64,000 nucleotides of DNA. Origin: Lysobacteraceae bacterium. GTDB lineage: Bacteria; Pseudomonadota; Gammaproteobacteria; Xanthomonadales; Rhodanobacteraceae. Positions 48,399-57,028 of the stretch are shown here, one piece after another. Numbering within the stretch: position 1 is the first letter of the stretch; each line of letters begins with the position of its first letter. A program made the position numbers and the translations under genes. The notes under the pieces were generated by a model. That model did no database searches and was not told where the DNA came from. It saw only the letters and a list, made by a program, of their open reading frames with translations. The stretch lies in assembly GCA_021372495.1 (NCBI GenBank), contig JAJFUF010000031.1, positions 62,001-126,000 of the forward strand, in the 5' to 3' direction.

Positions 48399-50990
48399 TC
48401 AAGGCGTCTGCGCCGCGCCCGACGACGACGCCAGCAGGCGCTCGCGCTCGGCCAGCATGTTCTCGAAGGCCGCCGGCGCCAGCGGCCGGCTGAACAGGTA
48501 GCCCTGCAGCTCCTCGCAGCCGTGCGCGCGCAGGAATTCCATGTGCTGCTCGATCTCCACCCCCTCGGCGATCACCGCGCGGCTGAGGTTGTGCGCCATC
48601 GACAGCGTCGCCTTGACGATCGCCTCGTCGTCCGGGTCGACGCCGATGTTGCGCACGAAGGTCTGGTCGATCTTGATGCGGTCGGCGGGGAAACGCTTGA
48701 TGTAGTCCAGCGAGGATTGGCCGGTGCCGAAGTCGTCGATCGAGATGTGGCAGCCGTGATCGTGCAGCGCCTGCAGCGTCTCCAGCAGGTTGGGGATGCC
48801 CTTGACGCTGATGCTCTCGGTCACTTCCAGGTCCAGCGTGCCCGGCTCCAGCCCGGTTTCCTCCAGCACCGTGCGCACCAGCTCGGCCAGGTTCGGCTGC
48901 ATCAACTGCAGCGGCGACAGGTTGACGCCGATGCGCAGCGGCAAGCCGAAGCGCTGCTGCCAGCGCCGCGCGTCGCGGCAGGCGGTGCGCAGCACCCACT
49001 CGCCCATCGACACGATCAGGCCGGTTTCCTCGGCCAGCGGGATGAAGAAGCCGGGGCTGATCATGCCGAGCTCGGGGTGCTCCCAGCGGATCAGCGCCTC
49101 CATGCCGACGATGTCCTCGCTCTGCGCGTCCACCTGCGGCTGGTAGTACACGCGCAGCTCGCCGTTCTTCTCCGCCTGGCGCAGCTTCGCCTCCAGCGCG
49201 ATGCGCTGCTGGTGCGACTCCTCCGGCACCGCGACGTAGGCCTGGAAGTTGTTGCGGCCCATGCCCTTGGCGCTGTACATCGCGACGTCGGCGTGCTTGA
49301 GCAGGCGCTCGGCGGTGTTGCCGTCGTCCGGATGGAAGCTGACGCCGATCGAGGCGGTGATGTGCAGCTCGGCGCCGTCGGCCAGGGTCAGCGGCGCCTC
49401 CATCACGCGCACGATCTTCTCGGCGATGCGCAGCACGTCCTCGCGCTGGGTGATGTGGCGCAGGATCAGGGTGAACTCGTCGCCGGCGTAGCGGGCCACC
49501 GTGTCGGAGGCGCGCACGCTGGCACGCAGCCGCTTGGACACCGCCACCAGCACCTCGTCGCCGACCGAGTGGCCGAGCGAGTCGTTGATGTTCTTGAAGC
49601 GGTCGAGGTCGACGAACAGCACCGCGAACATCTCGCCGGTGCGGTGCGCCTCGCGGATGGTGGTCTCGAGGCGGTCGTTGAACAGCAGGCGGTTGGGCAG
49701 CCCGGTCAGCGCGTCCTGCAGGCCCTTGGCGCGGCCCTGTTCGCGCGCACGGCGCAGCTCCAGTTCGAAGGCGAAACGCGCCGCGGCGACGCGCAGGGTC
49801 TGCAGCACGCCCTCGCCGCCGGTGATCGGCGCGCGCGCGCCGACCAGCAGCGCACCGAGCACGTTGCTGCGCTCGTCGGCCAACGGCAGGCCGATCAGGC
49901 CGTTCAGCCCGAGCGCGCGCACGAACGCATCGGCTTCCGCCAGGCGCTGCGCGTCCTCCGGATGGGCGACCGTTTCGCCGTCCAGCACCAGCTTCAGGGT
50001 GGGCTGGCGCAGCAGATCCGGTGCGTCCGCCGGCGTGGCCATGCGCTGCACCAGCGCCAGCGGCAGCAGCGCGCCGGCTTCCTCGGGCCGCGCCGAAAGC
50101 ACGACCACGAAATCCAGCTCCAACGACTCGGCCAGAAGCTGCGCGGCGCGCTGCACGCCCTCGTCGCCGCTACCGGTGGCGAGCATGCGCGCCAGCAGCA
50201 TCATCGCGGCCTGCATGCGGTGCAGCTCACCGAGCGCGCGCACCACGCTGAAATGCACCAGCTCGCCGTCGCGCACCGCCAACTGGGTGGTCACCTCGAC
50301 CGGGTAGTTCGAGCCGTCGGCGCGCGGCTTGTCGCAGCGGTAGCGGACGCGTCCCTCCTGCTCGACACGGCGCGCGAACTCGACGCGCTGCTCGCGGCCG
50401 TGGCTGGCGTCGATCCAGTCCAGCGGCCGCCCGACCGCCCGCGCCGCGCTGAAGCCCGAACGCCGTTCGAAGGCGGCATTGACCTCGATGATGGCGCCGC
50501 TCTTCGGGTCGGACACGATCAGCTCGTCGCGGCTGCCGTCGAAGACGTAGCGGTAGCCGTCGCCGGTCGCGGCGGCCGGAGGCGGCGCGATGCCGCGCTG
50601 CCGCAGCGCGGCGCGCACCCGCGCCAGCGCCTCGGCGGCATCCACCGGGCTGCGCAGCCAGTCGACCACCCCGGGCGGCTGGCGCTGGAAACCCCAGACG
50701 CGCCGCTCCGCGTCGGCGGCGAGGATGCCCAGCACCGGCATCGCCGCGTGGCGCGGATCGCCATGCAACTGGGTGCAGAACGCGACCGCCTCGCGTGCCT
50801 CGCCGACGAAGTCGAGCAGGACCAGGTCGACCGCCGGGTCCTGCGCCAGCAGCGCGCGCGCCTGGTCGACGTCCTTGGCGGTATAGATCGCCTCGAACTC
50901 GTGGCCGTCCAGCGCGTCGAACAGCGCGCGGCGGTCGTCGCGCTGGGTGGCGACGATCAGCAGCGAGCCGGTCTTGGCGTCATCGGCCAT
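48399..50990 (-). CDS. REC-PAS-GAF-GGDEF-EAL cyclic-di-GMP protein
   Basis: 863-aa soluble multidomain protein. A receiver-like domain (residues 1-125; Asp in LVLLDFVG) is followed by PAS (about 145-255) and GAF (about 260-425). The GGDEF domain has active site YAGDEFTLIL (Ala for the first Gly, often still active) and an RASD I-site. The EAL domain has the intact motifs GMEALIRWEHP, GVNLSPLQL, IDDFGTGQSSLDYIKRFP and IAEGVE, so phosphodiesterase activity is expected. It follows the hypothetical gene at 50994 by 3 bp and may be regulated by or with it. Confidence 0.92.
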   Translation of the reverse strand: MADDAKTGSLLIVATQRDDRRALFDALDGHEFEAIYTAKDVDQARALLAQDPAVDLVLLDFVGEAREAVAFCTQLHGDPRHAAMPVLGILAADAERRVWGFQRQPPGVVDWLRSPVDAAEALARVRAALRQRGIAPPPAAATGDGYRYVFDGSRDELIVSDPKSGAIIEVNAAFERRSGFSAARAVGRPLDWIDASHGREQRVEFARRVEQEGRVRYRCDKPRADGSNYPVEVTTQLAVRDGELVHFSVVRALGELHRMQAAMMLLARMLATGSGDEGVQRAAQLLAESLELDFVVVLSARPEEAGALLPLALVQRMATPADAPDLLRQPTLKLVLDGETVAHPEDAQRLAEADAFVRALGLNGLIGLPLADERSNVLGALLVGARAPITGGEGVLQTLRVAAARFAFELELRRAREQGRAKGLQDALTGLPNRLLFNDRLETTIREAHRTGEMFAVLFVDLDRFKNINDSLGHSVGDEVLVAVSKRLRASVRASDTVARYAGDEFTLILRHITQREDVLRIAEKIVRVMEAPLTLADGAELHITASIGVSFHPDDGNTAERLLKHADVAMYSAKGMGRNNFQAYVAVPEESHQQRIALEAKLRQAEKNGELRVYYQPQVDAQSEDIVGMEALIRWEHPELGMISPGFFIPLAEETGLIVSMGEWVLRTACRDARRWQQRFGLPLRIGVNLSPLQLMQPNLAELVRTVLEETGLEPGTLDLEVTESISVKGIPNLLETLQALHDHGCHISIDDFGTGQSSLDYIKRFPADRIKIDQTFVRNIGVDPDDEAIVKATLSMAHNLSRAVIAEGVEIEQHMEFLRAHGCEELQGYLFSRPLAPAAFENMLAERERLLASSSGAAQTP

Positions 50991-50993
50991 GCG

Positions 50994-51461
50994 CTACACC
51001 ACCCAGCGCCCGTCGCGCAGGCGCAGGCGCATCGCGGCGGCCGCGTCGTGGCGCAGCCGCGCGGCCTCCTCGCTGAAACCGTCCGGCAACGCGACCTCGG
51101 CGCCCATCAGCACGACCCGGCGGTCGTAGGTCGTGCGCGTGCGCGCGATCTGGCGCAGCAGCACCGTGTTCGGCGCGCGCAGGTGCGGCGCGGCGTCGAC
51201 GAACAGGTAGATGCCGAAATGAAGGCTCTGCAGCACGTAGCGCAAGGCGTCGGCCATGCGTTTGGAGCCGGGCACCAGCACGTCGCCGTCGCGCAGGCTG
51301 CGCAGTCCGGCCTCGTCGCGCCAGGCGTACACCGATTGCCCGGTGCGCCGCGCCAGCAGGCGCAACTGGGCGACCAGCGCGTCCTGGTCGGACGTCTCCA
51401 GCAACACCAGGTTGTGCTCCGCGCCGAGGATGCGCTCGAACAGGCCGGCGCTCCCCTGCAT
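50994..51461 (-). CDS. Conserved protein resembling the N-domain of Ycf46-like AAA ATPases
   Basis: 155 aa, function unknown. The sequence NLVLLETSDQDALVAQLRLLARRTGQSVYAWRDEAGLRSLRDGDVLVPGSKRMADALRYVL recalls the N-terminal alpha/beta domain that precedes the ATPase in Ycf46-like proteins. Here no Walker A or B is present and the protein ends after this domain. The ATG at 51461 is preferred (GAGG 5 nt upstream); a GTG at 51476 would add 5 residues. It is operonic with the cyclic-di-GMP protein. Confidence 0.65.
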   Translation of the reverse strand: MQGSAGLFERILGAEHNLVLLETSDQDALVAQLRLLARRTGQSVYAWRDEAGLRSLRDGDVLVPGSKRMADALRYVLQSLHFGIYLFVDAAPHLRAPNTVLLRQIARTRTTYDRRVVLMGAEVALPDGFSEEAARLRHDAAAAMRLRLRDGRWVV

Positions 51462-51587
51462 GCCGCCTCGTTCCACGGTGGTCCACCTTCCCCAGGATGC
51501 GCCCGCACCTTAGCTTGCGGCCGCTGCATTGACCAGAGCCGCACGATGTCGGGATCATAGCCGGACGTCGGCTGCGGGACTGCGCTC

Positions 51588-53642
51588 ATGTTCGAAGGTC
51601 TGCGCTTCAACCACTGGAAGACCGAGTGCGACGCCGACGGCATCGTGGTGCTGAGCCTGGACCGCGCCGGCGCAGGCGTGAACGCGCTGTCGCGCGCCGT
51701 GCTGGACGAGCTGGCCGAGATCGTCGAACGGCTCGGCATCGAGCGCCCGCGCGGCGTGGTGATCCGCTCGGCCAAGGACGCCGGCTTCATCGCCGGCGCC
51801 GACATCCGCGAGTTCGAGCAGTACGAGCGGGCCGGCACGGTGCTGGACGCCATCGAGAACGGCCAGCGCGTGTTCGAGCGCCTCGCCCGCCTGCCCTGCA
51901 CCACCGTCGCCGCGATCCACGGCCACTGCATGGGCGGCGGCACCGAGCTGGCGCTGGCCTGCCGCCAGCGCGTCGCCAGCCGCGATCCGAAGACGCGCAT
52001 CGGCCTGCCCGAGGTGATGCTCGGCATCCACCCCGGCTGGGGCGGCAGCGCGCGCCTGCCGCGGCTGATCGGCGCACCCAAGGCGCTGGAGCTGATGCTG
52101 ACCGGCAGGACCGTCGCCGCGGAAGCCGCACGCGCGCTCGGCCTGGTCGACCAGGTAACCTCGCCCGAGCTGCTGGTCGAAGCGGCCAGGGAACTGATCC
52201 GCCATCCGCGCCCACGCCCGTTCGCGCAGCGCGCGCTGGCCTGGGCGACCAACGCCTGGCCGGCGCGGCAGATCCTCGCGCCGTTGATGCGCAAGCAGGC
52301 GGCGGCGAAGGCGCGCCCGGACCAGTACCCGGCGCCGTTCGCGCTGATCGAGGTCTGGCGCCGCGGCGGCGGCGACATCGGCCAGCGCCTCAAGCTCGAG
52401 GCACGCTCGGTCGCCAAACTGGCGCAGACATCGACCGCGCGCAACCTGATCCGCGTGTTCTTCCTGCAGGAACGCCTGAAGGGGCTCGGCGGCGGCGTCG
52501 AGCACGGCATCGGGCACGTGCACGTGGTCGGCGCCGGCGTGATGGGCGGCGACATCGCCGCGTGGTGCGCCTACCGCGGCTTCCAGGTCACCTTGCAGGA
52601 CCGCGAGCTGAAGTACATCCAGCCGGCGCTGGACCGCGCGCGCGGCCTGTTCGAGAAGCGCCTGAAGACGCCGGAGCGGATCGGCGCCGCGCTGGCGCGG
52701 CTGAACGCCGACGTCGAAGGCACCGGCGTGGTGCAGGCCGACCTGGTGATCGAGGCGATCTTCGAGAACGCCGAGGCCAAGCGCCGGCTCTACCAGACGG
52801 TCGAGCCGCAGTTCCGCGCGAACGAGCTGCTGGCGACCAACACCTCCAGCATCCCGCTGGACGAGCTGCGCGGCGTGCTGAAGCAACCCGAGCGCTTCCT
52901 CGGCCTGCACTTCTTCAACCCGGTGGCGCAGATGCCGCTGGTCGAGCTGGTCCGCCACGACCGCCTCGGCGCCGACGCGGAAAAGCGCGCGCTGGCCTTC
53001 ATCAAGGCGATCGACAAGCTGCCGGTGCCGGTCAAGGGCACGCCGGGCTTCCTGGTCAACCGCATCCTGATGCCGTATCTCCTCGAGGCCATGCACTGCT
53101 ACAACGAAGGCGTGCCCGGCCCCGCGCTGGACAAGGTGGCGAAGAAGTTCGGCATGCCGATGGGCCCGATCGAGCTGGCCGACACCGTCGGCCTCGACGT
53201 GTGCGCCTCGGTCGGCAAGGAGCTCGGCCCGTTCCTCGGCGTCGAGCTGCCCAAGGGCATCGGCGCCCTGCTCGCTGCCGGCAAGCGCGGCAAGAAGGAC
53301 GGGCAAGGCTTCTACGTGTGGGAGAACGGCAAGCCGAGGAAGCCGGAGCTCGATCCCAAGTACGAGGCCCCGGCCGACCTCGAGCAGCGCCTGATCCTGC
53401 CGATGCTCAACGAGGCGGTGGCCTGCCTCGCCGAAGGCGTGGTCGACGACGCCGACCTGCTCGACGCCGGCGTGATCTTCGGCACCGGCTTCGCGCCGTT
53501 CCGCGGCGGCCCGATCCAGCACATCCGCAGCGTCGGCGCGCCGGCGGTCAAGGCGCAACTGGAAGCGCTGGCGCAACGCTACGGCGCGCGCTTCGCGCCG
53601 AAGGCCGGCTGGGACGGCGAGGCGCTGCGCGCGCAGGCCTGA
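51588..53642 (+). CDS. Fatty acid oxidation complex: enoyl-CoA hydratase/3-hydroxyacyl-CoA dehydrogenase
   Basis: 684-aa bifunctional beta-oxidation enzyme of FadB/FadJ type. The N-terminal crotonase half has oxyanion-hole segments GAGVNALSRAV and IAGADIREFEQY, and IHGHCMGGGTELALAC with a catalytic Glu further on (IGLPEVMLGIHPGWGG). The C-terminal dehydrogenase half has the NAD fold HVVGAGVMGGDIAAWCAYRGF and the signature LHFFNPVAQMPLVELV with the catalytic His. The thiolase partner gene is not in the window. It is monocistronic and convergent with the DUF2058 gene. Confidence 0.93.
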   Translation: MFEGLRFNHWKTECDADGIVVLSLDRAGAGVNALSRAVLDELAEIVERLGIERPRGVVIRSAKDAGFIAGADIREFEQYERAGTVLDAIENGQRVFERLARLPCTTVAAIHGHCMGGGTELALACRQRVASRDPKTRIGLPEVMLGIHPGWGGSARLPRLIGAPKALELMLTGRTVAAEAARALGLVDQVTSPELLVEAARELIRHPRPRPFAQRALAWATNAWPARQILAPLMRKQAAAKARPDQYPAPFALIEVWRRGGGDIGQRLKLEARSVAKLAQTSTARNLIRVFFLQERLKGLGGGVEHGIGHVHVVGAGVMGGDIAAWCAYRGFQVTLQDRELKYIQPALDRARGLFEKRLKTPERIGAALARLNADVEGTGVVQADLVIEAIFENAEAKRRLYQTVEPQFRANELLATNTSSIPLDELRGVLKQPERFLGLHFFNPVAQMPLVELVRHDRLGADAEKRALAFIKAIDKLPVPVKGTPGFLVNRILMPYLLEAMHCYNEGVPGPALDKVAKKFGMPMGPIELADTVGLDVCASVGKELGPFLGVELPKGIGALLAAGKRGKKDGQGFYVWENGKPRKPELDPKYEAPADLEQRLILPMLNEAVACLAEGVVDDADLLDAGVIFGTGFAPFRGGPIQHIRSVGAPAVKAQLEALAQRYGARFAPKAGWDGEALRAQA

Positions 53643-53649
53643 GCCGCGC

Positions 53650-54174
53650 CTACCAGACCAGGTCGTCGGGCACGCCGTCGTCGGCGCCGCCCGCGCCGGG
53701 CTCGGCCAGCAACGCCAGCGCTTCCGGCGCGATCGCCTGCGCCTGCAGCGCCAGCTCGCGCGCCACGATCAGGTAGCGGCCGTTCTGCTGTACCACGCCC
53801 AGCTCGCCGGCGTTGAGCGCGCGCATCTGCTCGGCGTCGACGTGCACGCGGCGGATCTTGTCGCCGTAGCTGAAGTGGCGCAGCAGTTCGGCGTCGCTGC
53901 GGTTGAGCGCCTTGCCGTCCAGCAGCGCCTGCAGTTTGCGCTTGCGCTCCTTGCGCTCACGCGCGCGTTCGGCGGCTTCGCGCTCGAGTCGCGCCTGCTC
54001 CTGCTTTTCGGCCTGCGCGCGCAGCGCGTAGGCCTTGCCCAGATCCATGTCCTGGGCGCGCGCGGGCTTTCGCGGTTCGCGCGATTCGCGCGGCTCGCGG
54101 CGTGCCTGCTTTTCCTCGCGCAGTTGCTTGACGAGGCCGCTCTTGAGCAGCTGGTCGCGCAGTGATTCGGCCAT
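53650..54174 (-). CDS. DUF2058 (YaiL-like) protein
   Basis: 174-aa protein of the DUF2058 family. It starts MAESLRDQLLKSGLVKQLREEKQ, then has a long charged helix rich in Arg, Glu and Lys (about residues 20-90). The conserved C-terminal part contains FSYGDKIRRVHVDAEQMRALNAGELGVVQQNGRYLIV. Relatives are annotated as nucleoprotein or polysome-associated, but the role is not established. Confidence 0.85.
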   Translation of the reverse strand: MAESLRDQLLKSGLVKQLREEKQARREPRESREPRKPARAQDMDLGKAYALRAQAEKQEQARLEREAAERARERKERKRKLQALLDGKALNRSDAELLRHFSYGDKIRRVHVDAEQMRALNAGELGVVQQNGRYLIVARELALQAQAIAPEALALLAEPGAGGADDGVPDDLVW

Positions 54175-54205
54175 CGGGGCGGCTCCCTCGGAGAACGTCC
54201 GGTCA

Positions 54206-54260
54206 GTCGTCATTCCCACCCACGTGCGGTTGCAATGGATGCCCGCTCGCGCAGGCACGG
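54206..54260. repeat. Degenerate REP-like unit between DUF2058 gene and slyX
   Basis: GTCATTCCCACC...GGATGCCCGCTCGCGCAGGC: a box like CATTCCCGC opposed to a GCGAGCGGG half, similar to the dapB-dnaJ unit. It is intergenic and not coding. Confidence 0.4.
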
Positions 54261-54284
54261 CGCCCGGGAGGGCGCCGGCCCTCC

Positions 54285-54500
54285 TCAATAATGCGGCGGC
54301 GGCGGCTCGTCGCGCATGTCGTGGCCGAGCGCGACGCGCATCGCGGCAAGTTCCTCGCGGATCTCGCGAAACGTGCGCTCCAGCGCCAGCAGGCGCTGGG
54401 TGCGCTCGGTGTCGGCGGCGGAAAGCGCGGCCACCGCATCGTCGAGGAAGGCAAAGCGCACCTCGAGTTCGGTCAGGCGGGATTCCAGCGTCGCCGTCAT
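54285..54500 (-). CDS. slyX: SlyX-family protein
   Basis: 71-aa coiled-coil protein. It starts MTATLESRLTELEVRFAFLDDAVAALSAADTERTQRLLALERTFREI and ends in the family-typical Pro-rich EPPPPHY. The function of SlyX is unknown. Confidence 0.88.
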   Translation of the reverse strand: MTATLESRLTELEVRFAFLDDAVAALSAADTERTQRLLALERTFREIREELAAMRVALGHDMRDEPPPPHY

Positions 54501-54509
54501 GGCACGCCC

Positions 54510-55856
54510 TCAGTCGGCGCGCGCAGCGATGCTGCGGCCGCGGCCGATGCCGTAGTAGGCGATGCCGGCCTGCTCCACCGCTTCCGGGTCGTACAGGTTG
54601 CGGCCGTCGAACAGCGCCGGCGTGCGCAGCAGCTCGCGGATGCGCGCGAAGTCGGGGCTGCGGAAGATCTTCCACTCGGTGACGACCGCCAGCACGTCGG
54701 CGCCTTCGAGCGCCGCGTAGGGATCGTCGCAAAGCACCAGGCCAGCGCGCTCGCCGTACAGGCGGCGGGTTTCGGCGCGCGCTTCCGGATCGAAGGCATG
54801 CACGCTGGCGCCCGCTTCCCACAGCGTTTCCATCAGTCGGCGGCTGGATGCCTCGCGCATGTCGTCGGTGTTGGGCTTGAACGCCAGCCCCCACAGGGCG
54901 ACGGTCTTGCCCTCAACCGCGCCGCCGAAGTGCCGCGCGATCAGCTCGAACAGCTTGCGCTTCTGGTCGGCGTTGACCGCTTCCACCGCGCCGAGCAGCC
55001 GCGCCTCGTAGCCGTGCGCGCGCGCAGTGCGTTCCAGCGCCTGCACGTCCTTGGGGAAGCAGGAACCGCCGTAGCCGGCGCCCGGATAGATGAAGTGGTA
55101 GCCGATGCGCGGATCCGCGCCGATGCCCTGGCGCACCAGCTCGACGTCGGCGCCGACGCGCTCGGCGATGTTGGCGACCTCGTTCATGAAGCTGATCTTG
55201 GTCGCCAGCATCGCGTTGGCAGCGTACTTGGTCAGCTCGGCCGAACGCTCGTCCATCAGCACGATGCGCTCGTGGTTGCGGTTGAACGGCGCGTACAGCG
55301 TCTTCAGCAGATGCACCGCGCGTTCGCTGGAGGATCCGATGACGATGCGGTCGGGGCGCATGCAGTCGTCGACCGCATCGCCCTCCTTGAGGAATTCCGG
55401 GTTGGAGACGACGTCGAAAGCCGCGTCGACGCCGCGCGTGGCAAGTTCGTCGGCGATCGCCGCGCGCACGCGGTCGGCGGTGCCGACCGGCACGGTCGAC
55501 TTGTTCACCACCACGGTGTAGCCGGACAGGTGCCGGCCGATCGTCTTCGCCACCGCCAGCACGTAGCGCAGGTCGGCGCTGCCGTCCTCGTCCGGCGGCG
55601 TGCCGACCGCGATGAAGACGGCCTGGCCGTGCGCCACGCCGGCCGCCGCGTCGGTGCCGAACATCAGCCGCCCGGCCGCGTGGTTGCGCCTGACCATCGG
55701 CTCCAGGCCGGGCTCGTAGATCGGGATCTCGCCGCGATCCAGACGCGCGACCTTGTCCGCGTCCACGTCCACGCACAGCACGTGGTTGCCCATCTCGGCG
55801 AGACAGGCGCCGGTGACCAGCCCCACGTAGCCGGTGCCGAAGATCGTGACCTTCAT
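54510..55856 (-). CDS. ugd: UDP-glucose 6-dehydrogenase
   Basis: 448-aa enzyme that oxidises UDP-glucose to UDP-glucuronate for exopolysaccharide or LPS sugars. The NAD-binding start is [24 protein letters not shown]. The conserved NKSTVPVGT and the catalytic Cys in [17 protein letters not shown] are present, followed by the C-terminal UDP-binding domain ([18 protein letters not shown]). The ATG at 55856 is the conserved start. Nine bp separate it from slyX downstream. Confidence 0.96.
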   Translation of the reverse strand: MKVTIFGTGYVGLVTGACLAEMGNHVLCVDVDADKVARLDRGEIPIYEPGLEPMVRRNHAAGRLMFGTDAAAGVAHGQAVFIAVGTPPDEDGSADLRYVLAVAKTIGRHLSGYTVVVNKSTVPVGTADRVRAAIADELATRGVDAAFDVVSNPEFLKEGDAVDDCMRPDRIVIGSSSERAVHLLKTLYAPFNRNHERIVLMDERSAELTKYAANAMLATKISFMNEVANIAERVGADVELVRQGIGADPRIGYHFIYPGAGYGGSCFPKDVQALERTARAHGYEARLLGAVEAVNADQKRKLFELIARHFGGAVEGKTVALWGLAFKPNTDDMREASSRRLMETLWEAGASVHAFDPEARAETRRLYGERAGLVLCDDPYAALEGADVLAVVTEWKIFRSPDFARIRELLRTPALFDGRNLYDPEAVEQAGIAYYGIGRGRSIAARAD

Positions 55857-55924
55857 GCGTATGTTCCCTGCGCTGGCGGACCGCGCATTGTAGAAGCGAA
55901 GGCGGCGCGCGGCCACCGCGACGG

Positions 55925-55959
55925 AAAACGAAACGGGGCGCGGATTGCCCGCGCCCCGT
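55925..55959 (-). terminator. Rho-independent terminator of the FKBP gene
   Basis: On the minus strand ACGGGGCGCGG-GCAAT-CCGCGCCCCGT is followed by TTCGTTTTC, 19 nt after the stop codon. An 11-bp perfect stem. Confidence 0.85.
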
Positions 55960-55977
55960 CGCGTACCCGCGTGGGAA

Positions 55978-56712
55978 TTACTTGCCCTGCGGCTGCGGCT
56001 GCGGCGCCGGCACGTTGGCCTTGAGCAGGGTGACGTCGAACAGCAGCGTCGAGTTCGGGCCGATCACCGGGCTCGCGGCCTTGTCGCCGTAAGCGAGGTT
56101 GGACGGGATCACGAACTTGAAGTGGCTGCCTTCCGGCATCAGCTGCATCGCTTCCTTGAAGCCCGGGAACACGCTGGCCAGCGGCAGCGCCGCCGGGCCG
56201 CCGTGGTCGGCGGACGCGTCGAACTTGGTGCCGTTGATCAGCGTGCCGGTGTAGTTGATCTGCACGGTATCGTTCGGGCCGGGCTTGGGGCCGGTGCCCA
56301 TCGCAACCACTTCGTACTGCAGGCCGGACGGCGTGACCTTCACGCCGGCGCGCGCCTTGTTCTTCGCCAGGAAAGCGTCGCCTTCGGCCTTGTTCTTGGT
56401 CGCCTCGGCCTTCTCCTGGGCCTCGGCCTTGGTCTTCAGCTTGGCCACGAAGGCCTGGCGGATGGCTTGGGCATCCTGCTCGCTGAGCGCGGCCTTCTGC
56501 CCGGACAGCACCGTGCGCAGCGCATCTGCCACCACGGCCGGGTTCAACTCTTCGCGCACGATCGGCGGAATGTTGTTGGCCATATCCATACCGACCACGT
56601 AGCTGGCCTTGTCCTTTTCGGTGGTCGGCGCGGCCGCCAGTGCGGTGCCGACGATGCCCAGCGCCGCGAGCATAGCCACCGCGGACAGCGTGGGACGCAG
56701 AACGTGCTTCAT
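55978..56712 (-). CDS. FKBP-type peptidyl-prolyl isomerase, FkpA/Mip-like
   Basis: 244-aa periplasmic foldase. A signal peptide ([26 protein letters not shown]) is followed by an N-terminal helical dimerisation domain ([24 protein letters not shown]...[19 protein letters not shown]). The FKBP domain includes [49 protein letters not shown] and [10 protein letters not shown]. It ends in a Pro/Gln-rich tail. It has its own terminator and is divergent from the ABC-F gene. Confidence 0.93.
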   Translation of the reverse strand: MKHVLRPTLSAVAMLAALGIVGTALAAAPTTEKDKASYVVGMDMANNIPPIVREELNPAVVADALRTVLSGQKAALSEQDAQAIRQAFVAKLKTKAEAQEKAEATKNKAEGDAFLAKNKARAGVKVTPSGLQYEVVAMGTGPKPGPNDTVQINYTGTLINGTKFDASADHGGPAALPLASVFPGFKEAMQLMPEGSHFKFVIPSNLAYGDKAASPVIGPNSTLLFDVTLLKANVPAPQPQPQGK

Positions 56713-57028
56713 CAGTGTGTACCTCTGTAATGGGAATTCCGGCGCAGCCGGCAGGCCGCCACGGTGGAACGGCGGGCGCAGCATTGTGCGGCGCCCCCCG
56801 CGCATTCGCAACGTGAGCGTTGGACGCCATTCATGTCCCGAGGTTCCCGGGGGAACGCCGGAATCCGCGTCGCAGGCACACTCGAAGGCGCCGCCCCGCA
56901 TGCCCGCCCCTGCCCGCGCGAGGAAGTTGCCTCCCTTCACACGTGGCGGCGGGACGCGGCGCCCTGCCTGTCGTCGGCCCACCCGGAGCCGTCTCCGCAG
57001 GCGTTCGGCACGGGCGCACCGCTAAACT
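56713..57028. other. Gene-free divergent promoter region
   Basis: 316 bp between the FKBP and ABC-F genes. It holds GC-rich sequence with a REP-like fragment (CCCGAGGTTCCCGGGGGAAC near 56838). A possible -10, TAAACT (57023-57028), directly abuts the ABC-F ATG. No ORF stands out. Confidence 0.35.
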
